From the NCBI RefSeq assembly GCF_965638725.1, contig NC_134949.1:77840017-77904016 (forward strand): 64,000 nt of DNA. Direction: 5' to 3'. The position numbers and the translations under genes were made by a program. Origin of the DNA: Aptenodytes patagonicus. Lineage: Eukaryota > Chordata > Aves > Sphenisciformes > Spheniscidae. Below, piece after piece: positions 35,701 to 50,700 of this stretch (its first letter is position 1; each line of letters opens with the position of its first letter). The notes under the pieces were generated by a model that ran no database searches, was not told the origin of the DNA, and worked only from the letters and a program-made list of their open reading frames with translations.

Positions 35701-38700
35701 ACATAAAAATACAGACAGATAAGAAATGCACCAAGTCCCATTCTGGGTTTAATAGATGACAGAACCTCTACACTACAATACTGTGATATTAGCCAACCTA
35801 TTCTGGACCTTTCATTCCGATATCAATGACACACTGAACTAATGAAGCCAGCTAACCATACTTCCTGAATGATTCCCCCCCCCCTCCTTGTCATACAGAA
35901 GTCCTAGTAGGGATGCTATAAATTCTGGGATTAAAGAAGATATTAGCCAGTGGAATTGTGCAAATAATATAAAACATGTTAGATGTTACTTAATTTATTC
36001 AAAGCATTTAAAGCTAAGAAGCAGTTATGAGAATCAACTCCCAAAGCACAGAGCTGACAAGACCGATCAAAACAGAGTTGTCTTGTAACAGCTCTTCGGG
36101 CATCTTTAAGAAATGACTGAGGTAGCTGAAGAGACACATGAACGAGAAGATCAAGAGAAAAAGAGATGATCAAGCCCAACACAAACTGGAAGGACTTTTC
36201 ATATTAATTTTGTCCTTGAAACGTTTAGGTCTTTTATCCACCTTTTTTTCAAGCCAGCAATCAACACAGCTGGATAGAACAATCTCCCTAGGGCAGCAGT
36301 CACTATTAATGCTACAAGACCTACTTGAACCTATAATTTTGCTATATCAAACTACATGTACTTGCTCCCTCCCCTGCCTTTCAGGATTCAGGTTTAACAT
36401 TTATTTCATCTTCCCATTCTCTGTCTTAGCTCTACTTGGAAACAAGATGACTAAGAATTTGTCCCAGGTTCTAAACTTTGTAACCTCATGCATTTAATGA
36501 TGTGTATGTATGCAAAGCATACACATTAACAGGCTACACACATCTACCCAGCTTCACACATTCCCATCTGCCTGTCCATGGTGGCAGCCTTAAAACCTTT
36601 AAAGCTTTGAAGGAGGCCAAGAGCACTGGAAGACTGCAGCTCCCACTAGGTCATCTGGACTCTGAGATGCTACCCTGCTCCTGGAGGAACTTTAGTAGAT
36701 GAAATTCAGAACACAAGAAGGACCTTCTGGCCTCCTGTGGAGGCCAAGCTGCTCTCCTTTCTCCTCTCCAGACAGGAGCTGGACAAAGAAGAAGAGAGGA
36801 AAACCCTTAGGAATACATGGACAGGGTGTTGATGACATTCCTTAGAAGCAGAGCAGGAAGGATTTGGCATGTGTTTTCCCCCTCCTTCCCTCTCTGCCTC
36901 CCTGATGTGAATGACATTCACCTGAAATATGAGATGCAAAATAAAGAGGTAGTGGTGAAAAATAAGTTAACATTTCCCAACATCCTCACTGTTTCTTTCC
37001 ATCTCTGTTAGAATGCATCTACCTTTGACTTCCTTATCTGAAATAGAAGCAAGTACACTGCATGAAAAAATAGCTTTTGCTTATCCTCAAAGTCTAGACA
37101 AACCAGAGATTTCAACTGCATAATAAAATCTAAACTATCACTGAGCAAGTTAACAAATGCCTCTCAACTCAAAGCGACTTTGATTTTCAGTAGTTCTTCC
37201 CAAGTAAAGTTGATCTAATGAATAATAATTCCTCTCAACACAAGAAGCTGGGGTGTGAGTGTACCTAGCAAATACGTTTTAGCCTAACCTCATCCCTTAA
37301 GCAAAATGTTGCAAGCAAGAGCTCGGATCCCAGTGTCAGACTACAAACACCCTGGAGTGCAACTCACAGCAATGCTACGTAATAGTACGTTTTTCTGGAA
37401 TAAAACTAGTAATAAGGCAGTCTAGCCACGCAGTGCCACTGCTTTTGCTCACAGAAATCCCTTATCTTTGCAGTGTTCTTCCAGCTTTCTTCTGAAATAG
37501 TTTCACGCCATACACTCCATTTTTGTAGTAAGGCACATATCGAATTTAAAACATCCCAGGTTTTGACAAGATTCCTGCTTGGCAATCTCATCTGAAGAAG
37601 GGGAATAGTCTGTAACATTCACACAGCACAGAGAAGCACATATACCCCTATGGATGTACATGCCATAATGCAGAAGAGAAGTCTTTAGTCTTTCTTACAC
37701 ACTTTAGTTATACTCCTTAGTGAAAACAGTTACAACATTGTGCAACTTTTCTTTCACCCAGAAGGTGGCGCTTATTTAAAAAAAATCTTAAAATTTATTT
37801 TTAGAAATTCTGTAAGTGACAATCCATTTAGTCTGAAGAATCCAACAAGAACAACTAGTAAGTCAGAATCTTAAGCAAGTGGCTACGTAAAAACACACCT
37901 TCAACTCGTCTCTGTTGTTCAAAGCTGGAAAAGACTGTTCAGCCTCAGCACATTGCAATTATTATACTTAATCTTGATAAGAAAGCATTTTGTTTGCAGA
38001 TACATACTTGAAAACTTTGTCTTTGTCATAAACTGGTGGGTTTATCATTACAGGCAGTTTTTCCTTGTTTTCTGCTAAAATTGCCTAAAAACCAAAAAAC
38101 CACAAAAAGTTAATATTCAGCAGAATAAATGAGCAGTCTGAGGTCAAACTCCACAATATTCAGTGGATATGAACAGCAGCTTAGACCAAACTGAATTTTA
38201 AAGTGTGCATAATCGTGTTTATAAAAGAAGGGATTGAAAAACAACATAATCTTTAAGGAGAAGCTACAGGTAAAATATTCTGTATGACTCAATGTTCATC
38301 CAAGTGTTTTATTAGCAACAGTCTGTTGAAGTTTAGCCTGTTGAAATTTTCTCAAATTGTAAACCTTTACAAATCATTTTCTGCAATTCCTTATCTCCAT
38401 ATAAGAATTTAAATACACGTATACAGATGCATTTGTAGTCACAGTAAAAATGACAGTCCATCTGCATGTCTTGTCGGTCCATTGTGTTTGGCGCAAGTGA
38501 ATTCCACCAAAGCTGCATTTTGAGAAATGTATTATGTTGTATAATATGCTGCTTAGGGGGGAAAAAAAAAAAAATCAGTACAAGAGCAGCGGCAGAAGGG
38601 AATCAGAGGTAAGGCTATTAGTAAAAGAGGAACAAGAAATATGGCTTCAAGACCAGGGCTTATCAACACTGTCAAAGCACCCTGAGAAATTCCTGTTTCT

Positions 38701-41700
38701 CCTAAGCATTAAACAGGATATCAAATCACAGATGATCATATGCAGTAAAAGACAAAGTTACTGTATTTCCAATGAAATGGAAGATTGACCATTTAGCCAT
38801 GATGTTTTATTACAGATAACTAAAAAAAAAAAAAAAAAGATATAGGAGGCTGGAACCTAATTCTGCTCCTGTGAAAATGAGCAAAAGGCTTTTTGCAGTC
38901 TTCAGCAGTAAACACGCTTGAAAAAAAATCTCATTCCATCTTTTACAACACCTCTGACTGGTCAAAGGAAATACACATTTGGATCATTGCTGATACCCTG
39001 CCAAAGGAAGTAGCTCACAAAACTCTGGGATGGGAGAAGTGCATCTTGAGAAACCAAAGTAGCTGCTGTTCTGCAACAGCTCCCTGAGTTCCAGCTGCTG
39101 CACACTGTCCTCATAAGTTGCAGTGGTGAAGTGTCTGTCCAGCCATAGAAATACCTCTTTAGCTTTAAGGCTGTTATGGGGAATACAATCATACATAACT
39201 GGAAAGCATAAACAAAACCACAATTGTAATCTAAGATCTTAGACATCACCTTCTAAAATAAACCGGACAGTACAAATACAAAGTAATTCCTGCAGTCACC
39301 TAAGAATAGGAAGGGAGCCTGTACTTTTAAGAGAAGACTACAATTCTCAGAACAGTACTGGAGGATTCATTACTGCCTTTTCTGCAACTCAAACGCAGGG
39401 AGCTGCTGCAGAACAGCAACTACTCTAGTCACCCCAAGAAATACGTCTTTCATCCCAGACACTTCATTAGAAGCCGCCTCCCCTGACACTGGTTTCTGCA
39501 ATCATTGCCCAATCATTACCCATAGTACCATTTAAATTACAGCCTCTGTGATCTGTGTTGGAGACCTGAATTAGGTAACAGAACAAAAATCAGGTAAAAG
39601 TTAAGCCACAATGTTGCTGTGACAACTCTGTGATTCTTTTAAATAGAACACTGAAGCCTTCAGGTTTATTTAATGGAAAATTAGAATAAGAAATATAACA
39701 ACCTTAGCTATAGTAAAAAACAACACAGTCCATTTAACAACAAGTGATTATTTGCACATAGTAGTAAAGCAGTTGCAGAAATTATACAGTGATAGCAGCA
39801 AGCGATTTTGAAACCGTATGACTTGCAGAAACGTTTAGAAACATTTTCACACAATTGTATTTCCCTGCAGAACTGCTGGCTCACATATTAGTGCTATAAA
39901 CTGATCTCTGAAGTTGTCTGTACTTTTTTGCGCATGCAGCTCTGCTTATGTGAAAATAGGGGAATCGGAAGTGTCAGCAACATGGTATCTCTTTCTAGCC
40001 ACCTCACTTTCGGTGCTTAAGGATGTGCTATGCCCTAAGCTATTCTTCACTGGTCTGTCACCATTTAAGACTTTAATCTACAGCTAAACAATCTAGAGTA
40101 AAAGAAAGCTCTGTTGGTTGGTTCTAGCATCAATATTTTGCTGTCATCTCTTCTCAATAGCTGAGTGGCAGAGACACAGTAAAGAAAAAAAGGATGCTTT
40201 GAGAAGATGTTTTTCAGGTGGGGTGGTAAAGGAGGATATTGTTTGCCCATTTGCCACACACAGTTCTTTAACTTGACCTATCATCGTAAAACAGAATTAA
40301 AACATGTGGAAAAAATTGCCTTATCTGAGATCCAGGCACTTTTGCCAAGAGAACACCTGTAAGACATGAAACTATGGGTGCATTGTTGTTCCTCGTCTGT
40401 AAACACAAAGTACATCTACCCCTCTTCCAAAAATGTAAAATCCCAACCAACCAATCTGACTTAGGTTACAAGACAGCCTAATTATTTTGAATGTATATCC
40501 TTCTTTGGCAGAAACTTCATTTCTGACTAGATATTGTTAATAACAAGCTGGATCCAGCATTTTCTGCCTATCCTCTATCACAAGAAACATACAGTTGGAG
40601 TAGAGTATAGATTAATCTTCAGAAGCTGCACTTTGAACGCCAGTTCGTGGCCAGTACAGTGTCCTCATAGGCATCAGGTTCCTTAATTTTTCTTAAAAAA
40701 GAACCTCATGCAGATCTGGTTCATGAAAAGGAGATTCCAAACAACAATAATTTCACATCCTTAAAATATCACAAACATTTAGCAGAAAGGAGAGCACAAA
40801 ACAAAACAAAACAGTGCCATCAAACTAAAGACATCTCTGCTCCAATATTTAATGGTTCTAAACCACGACATTGAGTGAGTAGCCAGGTTGAAAAATATAA
40901 CCACTCCTAAAAAACTAAAATAAATCTTTCTGTAATTCAAGACTGACCAAAAGTGCTACAATAATAAATCCAATCGGTAAGCCTATTAGGCAACGTCTCA
41001 AATATCTAACTGGAAGGTGGGTACCTTATATGATGTACCTTACAGCATGCTTATAGAGAAAGTTATACAATATTACAGTAACATATTAGAAATAATTTGT
41101 GTTGCTTCAGTTTTTAAACAGTTAAATATTATGCATAAGACATTTCTTGTCTCAACATGCTTTCTTTGAAATGATTTGTTTGGGGTTTTTTTTTTAGTTA
41201 ATAGCTATACTCCGAATTAATCTTTAAGCCTAAAAAGAAGCAAAATCAGAATTTTTGCAATGTTTTTACCCACCACCTCTTCTTAAAAGAGATAAAATAT
41301 GAGATTTATTAAAGTTATACCTGGTAATGCTCATCTGATGGCTCTGGTGTAAAACAGTTGACATCCAACACTTCATTAGGCACCCACGGTAACAAAACAC
41401 ACTTCCTGATCAAGCGATCCGTTTCCCCGTAAGCATAATCACGAGTCACTTCATCTGCACCAAAACAAGGAGAACCTTCTAGGAACTGCCTTTCATATCT
41501 CCACTGAAAGTCTTCCTCATGCCATATCACACCAATGACAGCTGAACAGTTAATAATACCACAACTTCTTTATTTAAATGCAAAGTTAGAGATAATTAAA
41601 GAACGACATTAAAAAGGGTATTATTTAGGATGCAAAAATTAGTCCAAAACCATCTGACTTAATGACAGTTTAGTCAGACAGCTGGGCACTTATCTCCTCT

Positions 41701-44700
41701 ACATGATGGGGGCATAAGGTGGCCCCCAACCAAGATTACAGGAGCAAACGGTTGGCCTGGCATTTTCTGACTTCAAGTACTTGACTTTGTGACTCAGAGC
41801 TACAAACATAGACTTTTAAGGAATTTTTTTTTAAACTCTCAGATGACTGAATCAGTAGTTTCACTAGGACAGTGTTGCAAGATTGAAGTTCTCTGTCAAT
41901 AAAACATTAACAACATTTTTTGATGAATGAAGGCCTCTATCTCACATAAATTATGGTGCTGGGAATATCAGGCAGAGAACTTTTAAATTTGATAGCACTG
42001 CAAATATGCAGTCATTTTGGTCTTGAAATATTTGCTCTGCTGTGAAGTGCTCAGTGATTTGTAAGAATATGGCACATCTTCTGTTGCGGGCATAAAAAAA
42101 ACCCCAAACTTTACAGACACACACTTACCACCAGTTTCAAGGTCTCTCAAAGGCCAGAGAACAGTGTAAGCAATTTGTTGAGGCATATAAAACAGAGGTG
42201 CTGTTGCAAAGCTAGGCTGATCTGAATGCTGAATGCGTGATCCAAATTCATCCATAATGTACCAGACAGGAACCTTCTCCTCAGCAGTCTGTACGATTAA
42301 AGAGAGCGAGACATCCTGCACATATCAATTGCTAGAAAAGCACTGCAAGACAGAAGGCACTGGCAGCACCCCCTACACCATTTCTCTGTTTCCTACTCTA
42401 GCCAAGATTGTGAGCAGGTGCGAAGTACAGAGTAACACTCCCATCCCTGCAACTCGGAGGCTAAGCCAGACTAGCATCCAGCCACTGCTGGGAACAGCCT
42501 GTTCCCATCTCAAATGCACAGTTCCGTCCTCTTTCTTATGCTAGTGCTGTTGCTTACTAGACCTGTTTCCCCTCTACCAAACTAGCCAGTTCAGGGAGCT
42601 AAAGCAGCAGAAGGCTGTTTGGTTTTTTTGGTAGGGTTAGTTTTCCTGCAGTTTCTATCAGAACTAGTTCACTACAAGGACGAGTTGGAAGTTTACAGCT
42701 TAAGAGTGAAAGAGAGCAGAACTGCCCCCTGCAACAACAGCTGGCTGTAAGAGTGTTGAGGCTGCAACACTTGTCACGATAAAATCCTGAATGAATGAAT
42801 AAACTTTAAATTGCTTGGTAGCACTCCTGTCGCCCTTTTACAGATGCGGAAATGGAGGCACAGAGATTAGCCTTAAGATATTCAGGCAGCCTAGTGCCAG
42901 AAAGGGGAACAGAAGACAAATGCAGCTACAAGTTGAGTTAATTGTCTTCCAGGAAAGCACTTTTCAAGTGGTAACACAGATAATTCCACCTGATTCACAA
43001 GCCACTCATGACAACAAGATGGGCAACAAAGACATAGGGTAGAAAGATTGAGAGATACTGTTCAGATCTCCTTTTTATTTAAACAAAAAAAAAAAACAAG
43101 GAAAAAAGAAAGCAGTTACAACTAATCACTTTCTCAGGGATTTTTCAGGCCTGATACTACTGTGAGCTAAGCTGATACCATAATTGAAAAAGGTGTCCAC
43201 TCCAAGCAACAACCTCAAGCCCCTGAGTTAAGAGGTGCAGGTTAGTCATGCTCACTTGCTCAGGGTTAGCCCTGCCCATTCTGCACAGGGCTTGGCCCGA
43301 AGAATTTGCCTTTCTCCTCTTTAATCCAAAATACTCACAATAGCCTAGGAGGTATATTGCAGCCCCTACAAAAGAGTTTTTAACTGAACCCTGAGGGTTG
43401 TATTCCCTCAGAAATGGCATGTATGCACTTGAGGGTGTTTGACGGCTCAAGACCTGCTGGTACAGTGCTGAAGGAATATGTAGGGCAGAGGGACCAAACC
43501 TGGTGTGGTCTTATCTACACTACCTAAAAGTAGCAGCCCTTAGAGTAAGCTATGCCCAGAGACACTTAGGTTCCATCTTGAAACTAGCTGGTTCTCACCT
43601 GAGGGTGAGCTAACATTTACACAGTATAGACAATCAGTTGCCAAATACAAACCAGGAAGTTAAGTTATCTAACAGTGTAGATATATCCCTGGTGCGTAAA
43701 GCACTCTATACAGGTGAGGAAAACTGTGAGCATAGCTGAGACACTCACTTTTATGTGAGACAGTTGATTCATGACATTCTTTCCCTCACTATGAGAAAGT
43801 TTGAGTAGAAAAAACCCACATAATATACAAGCAGATCTTCCCCTTCTAGCCCACTTCTTTTGTAGCAGACTCTTCCCATCTCTATAAAAACCCCCTCAAA
43901 GTTCTCATCAGAAAGCTGATAGCAAGCCACTGTGCATTTTAGCCCTACATGGCATTTGCTCTCCTTCCAAGTAGGAGTTTATTCTGAAATGCCTGTAAAC
44001 GACCTTTTTTGTATTGAAAATGTATCTTTGTTAATAGCCATGTATTGGAATGTCTTCATTCAGGACTGCTCAGAACTTTTTAGTGTCCTAATTAGGCCTT
44101 AGAGACTTACCCCTTGAGAAAGCTGGTAGGTCTGATTGTATTTCCACATTTCCTGCAACACTTGCTCAATACTGCCCTCATCTGGGATCTCTCCGTGAAA
44201 GTCGATTCCCATGAGATTTGTCATCCTGTGCAGTAAACCAGGTACGTGAAGCAGCTGCTGGCGGGCATGTTCAACACGGTACGTCCAGGCGTGGTCGATG
44301 AGGAAAATGCTTAAAGAGAATTTTGGTAACATTACAACAGTATATTTTCACACATATATTGCCAGATGTTCTGTGAATAAGAGCTACGTTTCCTTGTAGA
44401 TTGTTTGATAACTAAGTCTTCTCTTACTCCCGAAGTCCCTCCCAGAGTACACATTGTGACATTACAGGTTAGGAACGACTTCCCAGCAGTAACTTACACT
44501 CTGTTTTTGTTCTAGAAAGCTTATTGTGCATTAGTTAGTATTTCCATGAAAACGAGGAGCAAACACAGAACAGGGCACTCAGTTTGTAAGCCCAGTTCCC
44601 TTTAAAGGCCAGGAACACAAGAGTTTCTTCCCTTTTGATCATTAACTCCACTGTATCAACCAGATATTCTTCCCTGAAGAAGGAAAACAACACATTATTT

Positions 44701-47700
44701 TGCAAAAGTATTCAAGGATCTTGTTAGCCATGAGCTCTGTGACATCTACCATCATCTGTACAACTCAGTGGAGAGATCTGATCATGAAAAGCCTGTATCT
44801 TTTACTATTAAAAAAAAAGGATTAAGTTTTTTTTATTGTTTGTCTTTGGGGTTTTTTTTGAGTGTTTCCCTCTCCCCCCCCGCCCTGGTCTTTTTAGAAA
44901 AAAAAGCATTGTTTTAAAGAATTACCAATCTGATCCAAAACAAAATCATACACAACTGGCACAGCTTCCCTTGACAAGTTTAACTCTTGTTTAGGCTGCA
45001 TGATTTTTAAAAAAACCAGTTATTCAAACAGAAGGGTTCTCCCACATTTTGGTTATATCCTCTTACTGAACCAAGTCAGATAGGAATCTGAATTCTACTT
45101 GCTAAAAACCCCCAACAAACCAAACAAACAACAACCCCCTCCAAACAAAACCACCCCACCACCCACATTTCAGAAAGTTAAAAACATGTCCGCTGTCACG
45201 TACACCAAGTATCCTTGAACAATTATTGTATCTCAGATTCCACATACAGAAGAAACCTCATTTAATTTTAAAATTAAAGACTCTAGAGAATGCTAAGATC
45301 AAGCTCTTTGGAAATCTGTTAGCAAACAGGCGTGCTGGTGTTCTGCTCCTACATTCCCACACATCTGAATGCTGCAAAGAAGCCCAAGATTATCACAAGA
45401 CCTGTTTTGAACTTTGTAATTTAAGTGTGTTCTCAGATTTAGAAAAGTAATGACTTAGGTTAAAGCAGGCACGTAAAGGCAGATACCTATGCTCTATGTT
45501 GTTTTTACTCATCAAGGCTAAATTTAGGTTTTTAGACTTTGTATGTTTGCCTAAGACCTAAAAAGTATGAAAGTTCTGGCAAAAGAAGTTCTATAGAACT
45601 GAGCAGAATTGTGTTTAGATCTCCAGCAGAGTTGACTTCATCTCACTGCCATTTATTAATATATGACAAGTAGCCTGTTCTATGTTTGAAATCAGTAAGA
45701 ACACAAAAAACTGTGTTGTAACATGAAGTTGTTTCTTATGCAACTTTTTTCTAGTTTTATAGCTGTACACTAGTCTCATATTCATGACAAATAAGCTGAT
45801 TCTGAAGAAAGCCAACAGTAACGTGATGTATTCAACTATATATGCATGCATAGCATGCAATCACACTATCGCACTCTTGAATTATATTTTAGCCAACTGG
45901 AGGAAATTTAATAGTCCATGGATCATTACTTTGAAGCTGCTCAATACCTCCTTAGCCTGAGATTTGTGAAGGTCACAATTACTTCTTCAGGTTTTTTTTC
46001 CGCAAGGACACACAGTCTTGCAGATACAAAGTTTTTGTTTTCTTTCTGCAGAATTCATTTCAAGGTTGTCTTTTCCCTATTTTCTCCCTCAGTTTACTAA
46101 AACCAATTTCTAAGCATCTTCCTGCATGATTTAAAAAAGAACAAGGTTAAGATACTTGCGCTCCTAGTACCCTTTGCAAGATGTGCCTCATAGCATGCAC
46201 CTTTCCTCAAACAGGCAGCTATGTCTTATAGTAAGAAAAGATTTTTGAATAGGACGAAACAAGTTTTAAAGCAAACTGTCTGTATCATTTTAGGGTTTAA
46301 GACTACTCAAAGACTGAACACTAGTTCTGAAATCACTACTCACCTATCGGGATTGGAGGCTTGAAGCCCATTCTCATTTGTTACGATAACTTTGAAACAA
46401 GGTTCATTTCCAGGATTTGGTTTCTTTTTTAACTCTTCTTCCATTTCTTCATCACCTTCCTCCTCATCATCCACCTCTTCTACTTGCATTATACCGAAGT
46501 AGTCACCAGCATCAAATACCTGAGATTGAAAGTGCACAAAATATCAAGCAGTTGGTTGAGGCAGTACCCCGATATGCATAATGCAACACTGAAAGGCACT
46601 TTTAGATAATTTTGGCCTGCAATCTGATAAAAATTGGCATTTTTAACTTAAGAGACAAATGAACAACAGTATTTATTCTTTCACATTTTAATAGAGCTGT
46701 TTGGGAAGTTTCTTTAGTTAATATTGGCAGGAAGCTTTGCTGGTTTCTTTGGTACCAGTACGTCTACTGACGATCATCTATTAGTTTAACTTCTCAAAGA
46801 ATTCCAAAAGCTGAAGACAGAATATCTTTGCTCAACTTTGCTAAAATCAACAATTTAAGACCTACAAAACCAGGTATTACCCAGGCTCCACAACCATACT
46901 AAAGTACATTAGGGCCCCTGAAGAAAAAGAGCTTTTACCACTTGTGTTCTGAAACAGTTAAGAAATCTCAGCATGTTTCCCCCGTGCTTCTTTCCCTACA
47001 CAAGGAACTGCCCATGCTCACTCACCTCCAGATGAGTTGGGAGATTCCTTATACTGCTGCAAGTTAAGGTCTATACACTTACCTCTACTGATGTGCTGAA
47101 AGGGATTTGTTTGCATTCTTGCCTACTCCAGATATAACATCTTGATCTAGAACCTACATAAATTCAGTAGGTCAGTACACAAGTTTCCCTTCTGCCAAAA
47201 TCTTGCGAAATGGTGGGCTTGCATATCTTTTGCAGAACCACAACTCTGCTGACAACTTTCATGATTTCAACGTGAACATGTGCTTTTAAAAAGAAAAGCA
47301 TGTGTAAAGTCTCAGAAGACTTTTCAAATCCTTTCAGAGGGAGTTATTTTTGTTAAGTCACTCACAATGAACCAGGCAGGAGCAGACAAATCATTTGTCT
47401 CAATCTAGCCTCACTAGAAAGTAGCAGGGAGGGAGAAAGACCTAGAAATGTGACCTCTAAAGTTACTGGTTTAACATGTCAAGCCCCAGTATACCTAGCT
47501 TCTGACACCACATTATTAGAAGTCATTTCTTCTAGACATTGACAACTTATTAGCTGTAAAATTCCAGAGGCAGTGACAAGCCTTTATTTGTTCAAGTGAG
47601 CATTCCTTCAGGATAATTATTTCTGCTAAGCCCCAACAAGGAGGGGAAGAAATCAACTCCACACCTGTAAAGCAAGGCCACCTAGACAAAGCAGATAGCT

Positions 47701-50700
47701 GCCCAAAGACAGCTAGCAAGGGAGGAAGGCAGTGAAGAAACAACACCTGCTTCAGATCTTAAGCCACAGCATGATATCATTGACCAGATCCAAGTGGAGA
47801 AGTACCTGAAATTCTTTTCTGAGGATCAGGGGATGGCATTTTCCTTTGGGCTGGGGGGAAGAAAAAGAAGATGCCAACAATGTGTTGGCTAACTCCACAC
47901 ATACATTTTTCTTAAGGTAAAGAAAATTACTTTCTCAACAGCCTCACCGGAGATTAAAAATACACCTGTGTTTTAAAAAATTAGAAGCTGACTTAGTATC
48001 ATTTACTTCAGCAGACATCAAAATAGCTAGCAATTCTAATTTATTCCTAGTTTTCCAGTTTTGCTAGAAGAGGACAACATTACTCAATAGTAAGCAATAT
48101 CATGACCTCTTGCTGTTATAAGAGTAGCCACCAATGTTCCTTTAAGTCTCTGTTCGGTTGCCTGTACAATTTGTAGTCATTCTAAGCTGAGGTAACCACA
48201 CGCAGGTCCCAGCAAAAGGAAGAGTCCTTCCTTGTGCAGCCGTCAATAGTGCTCACAATTTATTTTCGTCAGGTTAGCTCCCAGCTGGATAAGCTCCCTG
48301 ATCTGGCTCACCGCACAAGTGCTAATCCTGGCCCACGACAGGCAGCAAAAAAGTACACCAGGGCACACACGTTCCACTCTTCCTTGAAGTGACGCTTTGC
48401 TGCTCCTGCTGCTGGATCAAGAACTGTCCTCATCAAGCTAGCAGGAGAAACAGCAGCTAAGTGACTGGCAGTCATTAGAAAATTAAAACCGCAAGTGTGA
48501 TTCACTGGAGTCCACTTGACACCTGCTACTGTATGGCACTATGTATGCTTTCTACACTTGACAATTTGTCTTAAGGAGTTTGTAAGAGCAGGGATATGAG
48601 GTGAGCCAGCTGCTGACTTGGGAGATTAGCCTTCACTCACCACAGGCTCCACCCATTCACCAAAACCCCATGATGAAGTCCTTCTACAACTAAGGGAAGC
48701 TGTTGGCTTTACGTTTTATTAAATATAAACTCAAGACTTAAAAATGAAGGGACTCGGAATTCTCTAAGCCAAAGTTTTGACCTCTCCCTCCAACAGAGCA
48801 TCAGTTGCATGAGATTGTAGCAGTTAGCAAAAACTCTCCACTTTTAATACCTTTCAGCAGAATTATGCTAAAAAAAATTTCTCCTTGAGAATTTAACACC
48901 TTGAAAAGTGAATTAGGTATATATATTCCTCACCTGAAGAAATTCACACTTCTTGGAGCAGCAGCTCAAGACCACCTTAATCAGTGGCTTTTTGTGAGGT
49001 TTTTGTTGGGTTTTTAAATTCATAATTGATAATGCAAACAGTTCAGTAGTGAACTGACAGGTTTGGCAGAAGTGCCTGGTTGGCAGTGTGGACACACAGC
49101 CTGTTAAGTGTGTTGACGACACTGCTGTCCTCCTCTCTTCCTCCCTCCCTTTGAGGGTCTGTCACACTGTGAACATACTAACGCAGCAGTTCCATTAAAG
49201 GAATCTTAAGCTACTTAAGCAAAAAACAGCTGGATAAGATCACACAACCAATTTGAAAAGTATAACCTTTCGCTTGAAGCAGAATAGGGAGAACTTGCAT
49301 GAAGTACTCCGACAGAGTTAGTAATAGTCTCTAGAAGACAGCAAAGGGGTAGCAACACATTTCAGTGGCACAACTATTTGCAAGCAAAACATGCTTGGGC
49401 AAAATCACTCTCTCTTCATATTCAGGTGCAGTTCCAACTTAACAAACCTAATGAACCAGAGAAAGCGGTAACAAAGCAGGCGCATGTCATGACAATGACA
49501 TGCACTGGCATCTTCAGCAAATTCCTTTTAGGGACAATGCAAACTGCTTTGAAGGCCACAGGCAGCCTCTGAACAATAGCCTGCCCTCCCCTGCTCTGGA
49601 AAATAAAGTCTAGTAGTATTGATCATGCTGCATTCCTCCTAGTAATTAATTAAAAGCCTCCATTTCTAACTGGGATGAAACTCTAAGCAGTCCTTTGCCA
49701 GCGACATCTCAGGGCCACAAAAATCTTACTGTGATACACAGAAGCCCGCCACATAACTTAGTATATGGCTGGAATAGAAAAAAAAAAGGTTATGAATAAC
49801 ATCAGATGCAGGCACTGTATTTCCCAGGCTTGTAACCAGACTATACACGGTTTCTCCAGTAACATAAGAAACAACCACTATATTGGAAATAGAATTTTAG
49901 GGTTTATAGCAAATTATTACACATGCATATGTTTTGTTTTTCAAGTTTCTGCCAGAAACATGGAAAGTTTGCTTCCCAACAGACATTGAATGCTAAATGC
50001 AAAACAAAAAAACAAAAGCAGGTTTCTTGACCTAGGAGATATACCATGTTTTGAACGAGCAATCCAATTCAGTTCATGGTTACATAATGCTCTCAGAAGG
50101 AAACCTGCTCCAGCAGATCTCAAGGTAAATGAAAAAAATAAACAAAGTCCCCTCCACTTCTCTCACAGGCTTTAACATACACAGAGGAGGGAGGGTGCAT
50201 TCACTCTGTATGTTGAAGCACGCGTGTGTGTTGGAAAACAGCTGCCTGGGCTGGGTTCTAGAGGTATTGATGTAAGAGAGATTTTCATCTGTATTATGGA
50301 TGCAAATTTTCCAAGTTCAATGCTAGAAAGTTTTAATCTTTGCAACAGGTTAGGACAAATGAAAAATTCCTCCAACCTTCACACATGAAACAAGGAAACT
50401 CACCCTATGCTCCATGTTGCACTGATTTCCACCCCACCCCCAGTTACTATTACCTAGACTCCCAAAACATTGTCACCCTTTCCCTTCACCTCCTTTGCTT
50501 TCTTTACTGCTGCTCCTCCAGCCACTCCACATGATCCAGTTCTAAGTAAGGTACTGTAGCTCTGTCTCTACCTCCTCAAGAGCTCATCCCAGTCCACGGC
50601 TCTCCTCACAGTAATTTTCCCTGGACATCCCAGTCTTCTCCATATCCTTTTGCCCTTCTTCTGGGTAAAACTCAGAAGCTGCAACAGTAAAGACAAGCAC

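Noticed and set aside
37406-37618. Candidate TTLL12 exon 7 in the 70-codon minus-strand frame
   Set aside because: No match to TTLL12. The true exon 7 was found at 31781-31897, with correct phases and clear identity.
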